Positions 33,425 to 33,500 of a DNA stretch of 33,500 bases are shown in pieces (the first letter of the stretch is position 1; each line of letters opens with the position of its first letter). Position numbers and translations under genes: made by a program. The notes beneath the pieces are model-generated. The model saw only the letters and a list, made by a program, of their open reading frames with translations. It made no database searches and was not told the DNA's origin. Where the stretch lies: NCBI GenBank assembly GCA_010906965.1, contig JAAFHB010000029.1:1-33500 (forward strand), given 5' to 3'. This DNA comes from Mariniphaga sp. (GTDB taxonomy: Bacteria > Bacteroidota > Bacteroidia > Bacteroidales > Prolixibacteraceae).

Positions 33425-33500
33425 AGAATTTTGTTGCTAAGATAAAGTTATTCTTTCGAGTAGGGCAATACAAATCCGGTTGGTGGATTTCACCAACATC

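Overview
The window looks like the chromosome of a Bacteroidetes bacterium carrying a worn integrated conjugative element of the CTnDOT/Bacteroides type. The evidence is the traA-to-traN gene set, a BfmA-like mobA with mobB and mobC, an RteC-like regulator, DUF3945 and DUF1896 proteins, and Bacteroidetes-type promoter words. No integrase, attachment site, rRNA or tRNA is visible, so the element's ends lie outside the window or are lost.

Layout. (1) 1-3890 is a graveyard of mobile DNA. It holds the 3' end of a group II intron nested inside the reverse transcriptase gene of a second group II intron, an internally deleted IS4-family transposase, two small unknown genes between large imperfect inverted repeats (cassette-like), and a frameshifted IS91-family transposase. 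(2) 3980-10882 is an apparently intact type I restriction-modification operon, hsdM-hsdS-hsdR. (3) 10883-12262 is largely non-coding with hairpins, a small membrane protein, an HU-family remnant and a terminator. (4) 12265-22657 is a minus-strand conjugation operon in the order traA, traB-like (DUF3408), traD-like, traE, traF, traG, traI, traJ, traK, traL, traM, traN. It ends right after traN, so traO, traP and traQ are absent here. (5) 22658-23393 separates tra from mob. It has a 300-bp tract with 8-bp periodicity and a cluster of inverted repeats that is the best oriT candidate. (6) 23394-29575 is mobA and mobB, a two-gene minus-strand cargo module, then mobC, which is frameshifted at a 46-bp perfect palindrome. 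(7) 29610-33500 is a frameshifted rteC-like gene, an IS4-type transposase fragment, an intact DUF3945 gene, a broken DUF1896 gene, and a decayed second hsdR tail fused to it.

How it works together. The MobA/MobB relaxosome would nick at the oriT, MobC would couple the DNA to the transfer channel, and TraG/TraJ/TraK/TraM/TraN would form an MPF_B-type type IV secretion channel. Frameshifts in mobC and rteC and the shortened tra operon suggest the element is no longer self-transmissible, while the type I R-M system, the traA-traN genes and the cargo module keep open frames.

The most promising candidate for an undescribed system is the cargo between mobB and mobC. It is an AbiEi/DUF6577-like regulator followed 23 bp later by a DUF1016/YhcG-type PDDEXK nuclease, preceded by a 23-bp perfect inverted repeat that overlaps the likely promoter. 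The nuclease gene also carries three in-frame 48-bp repeats, each a DNA hairpin.
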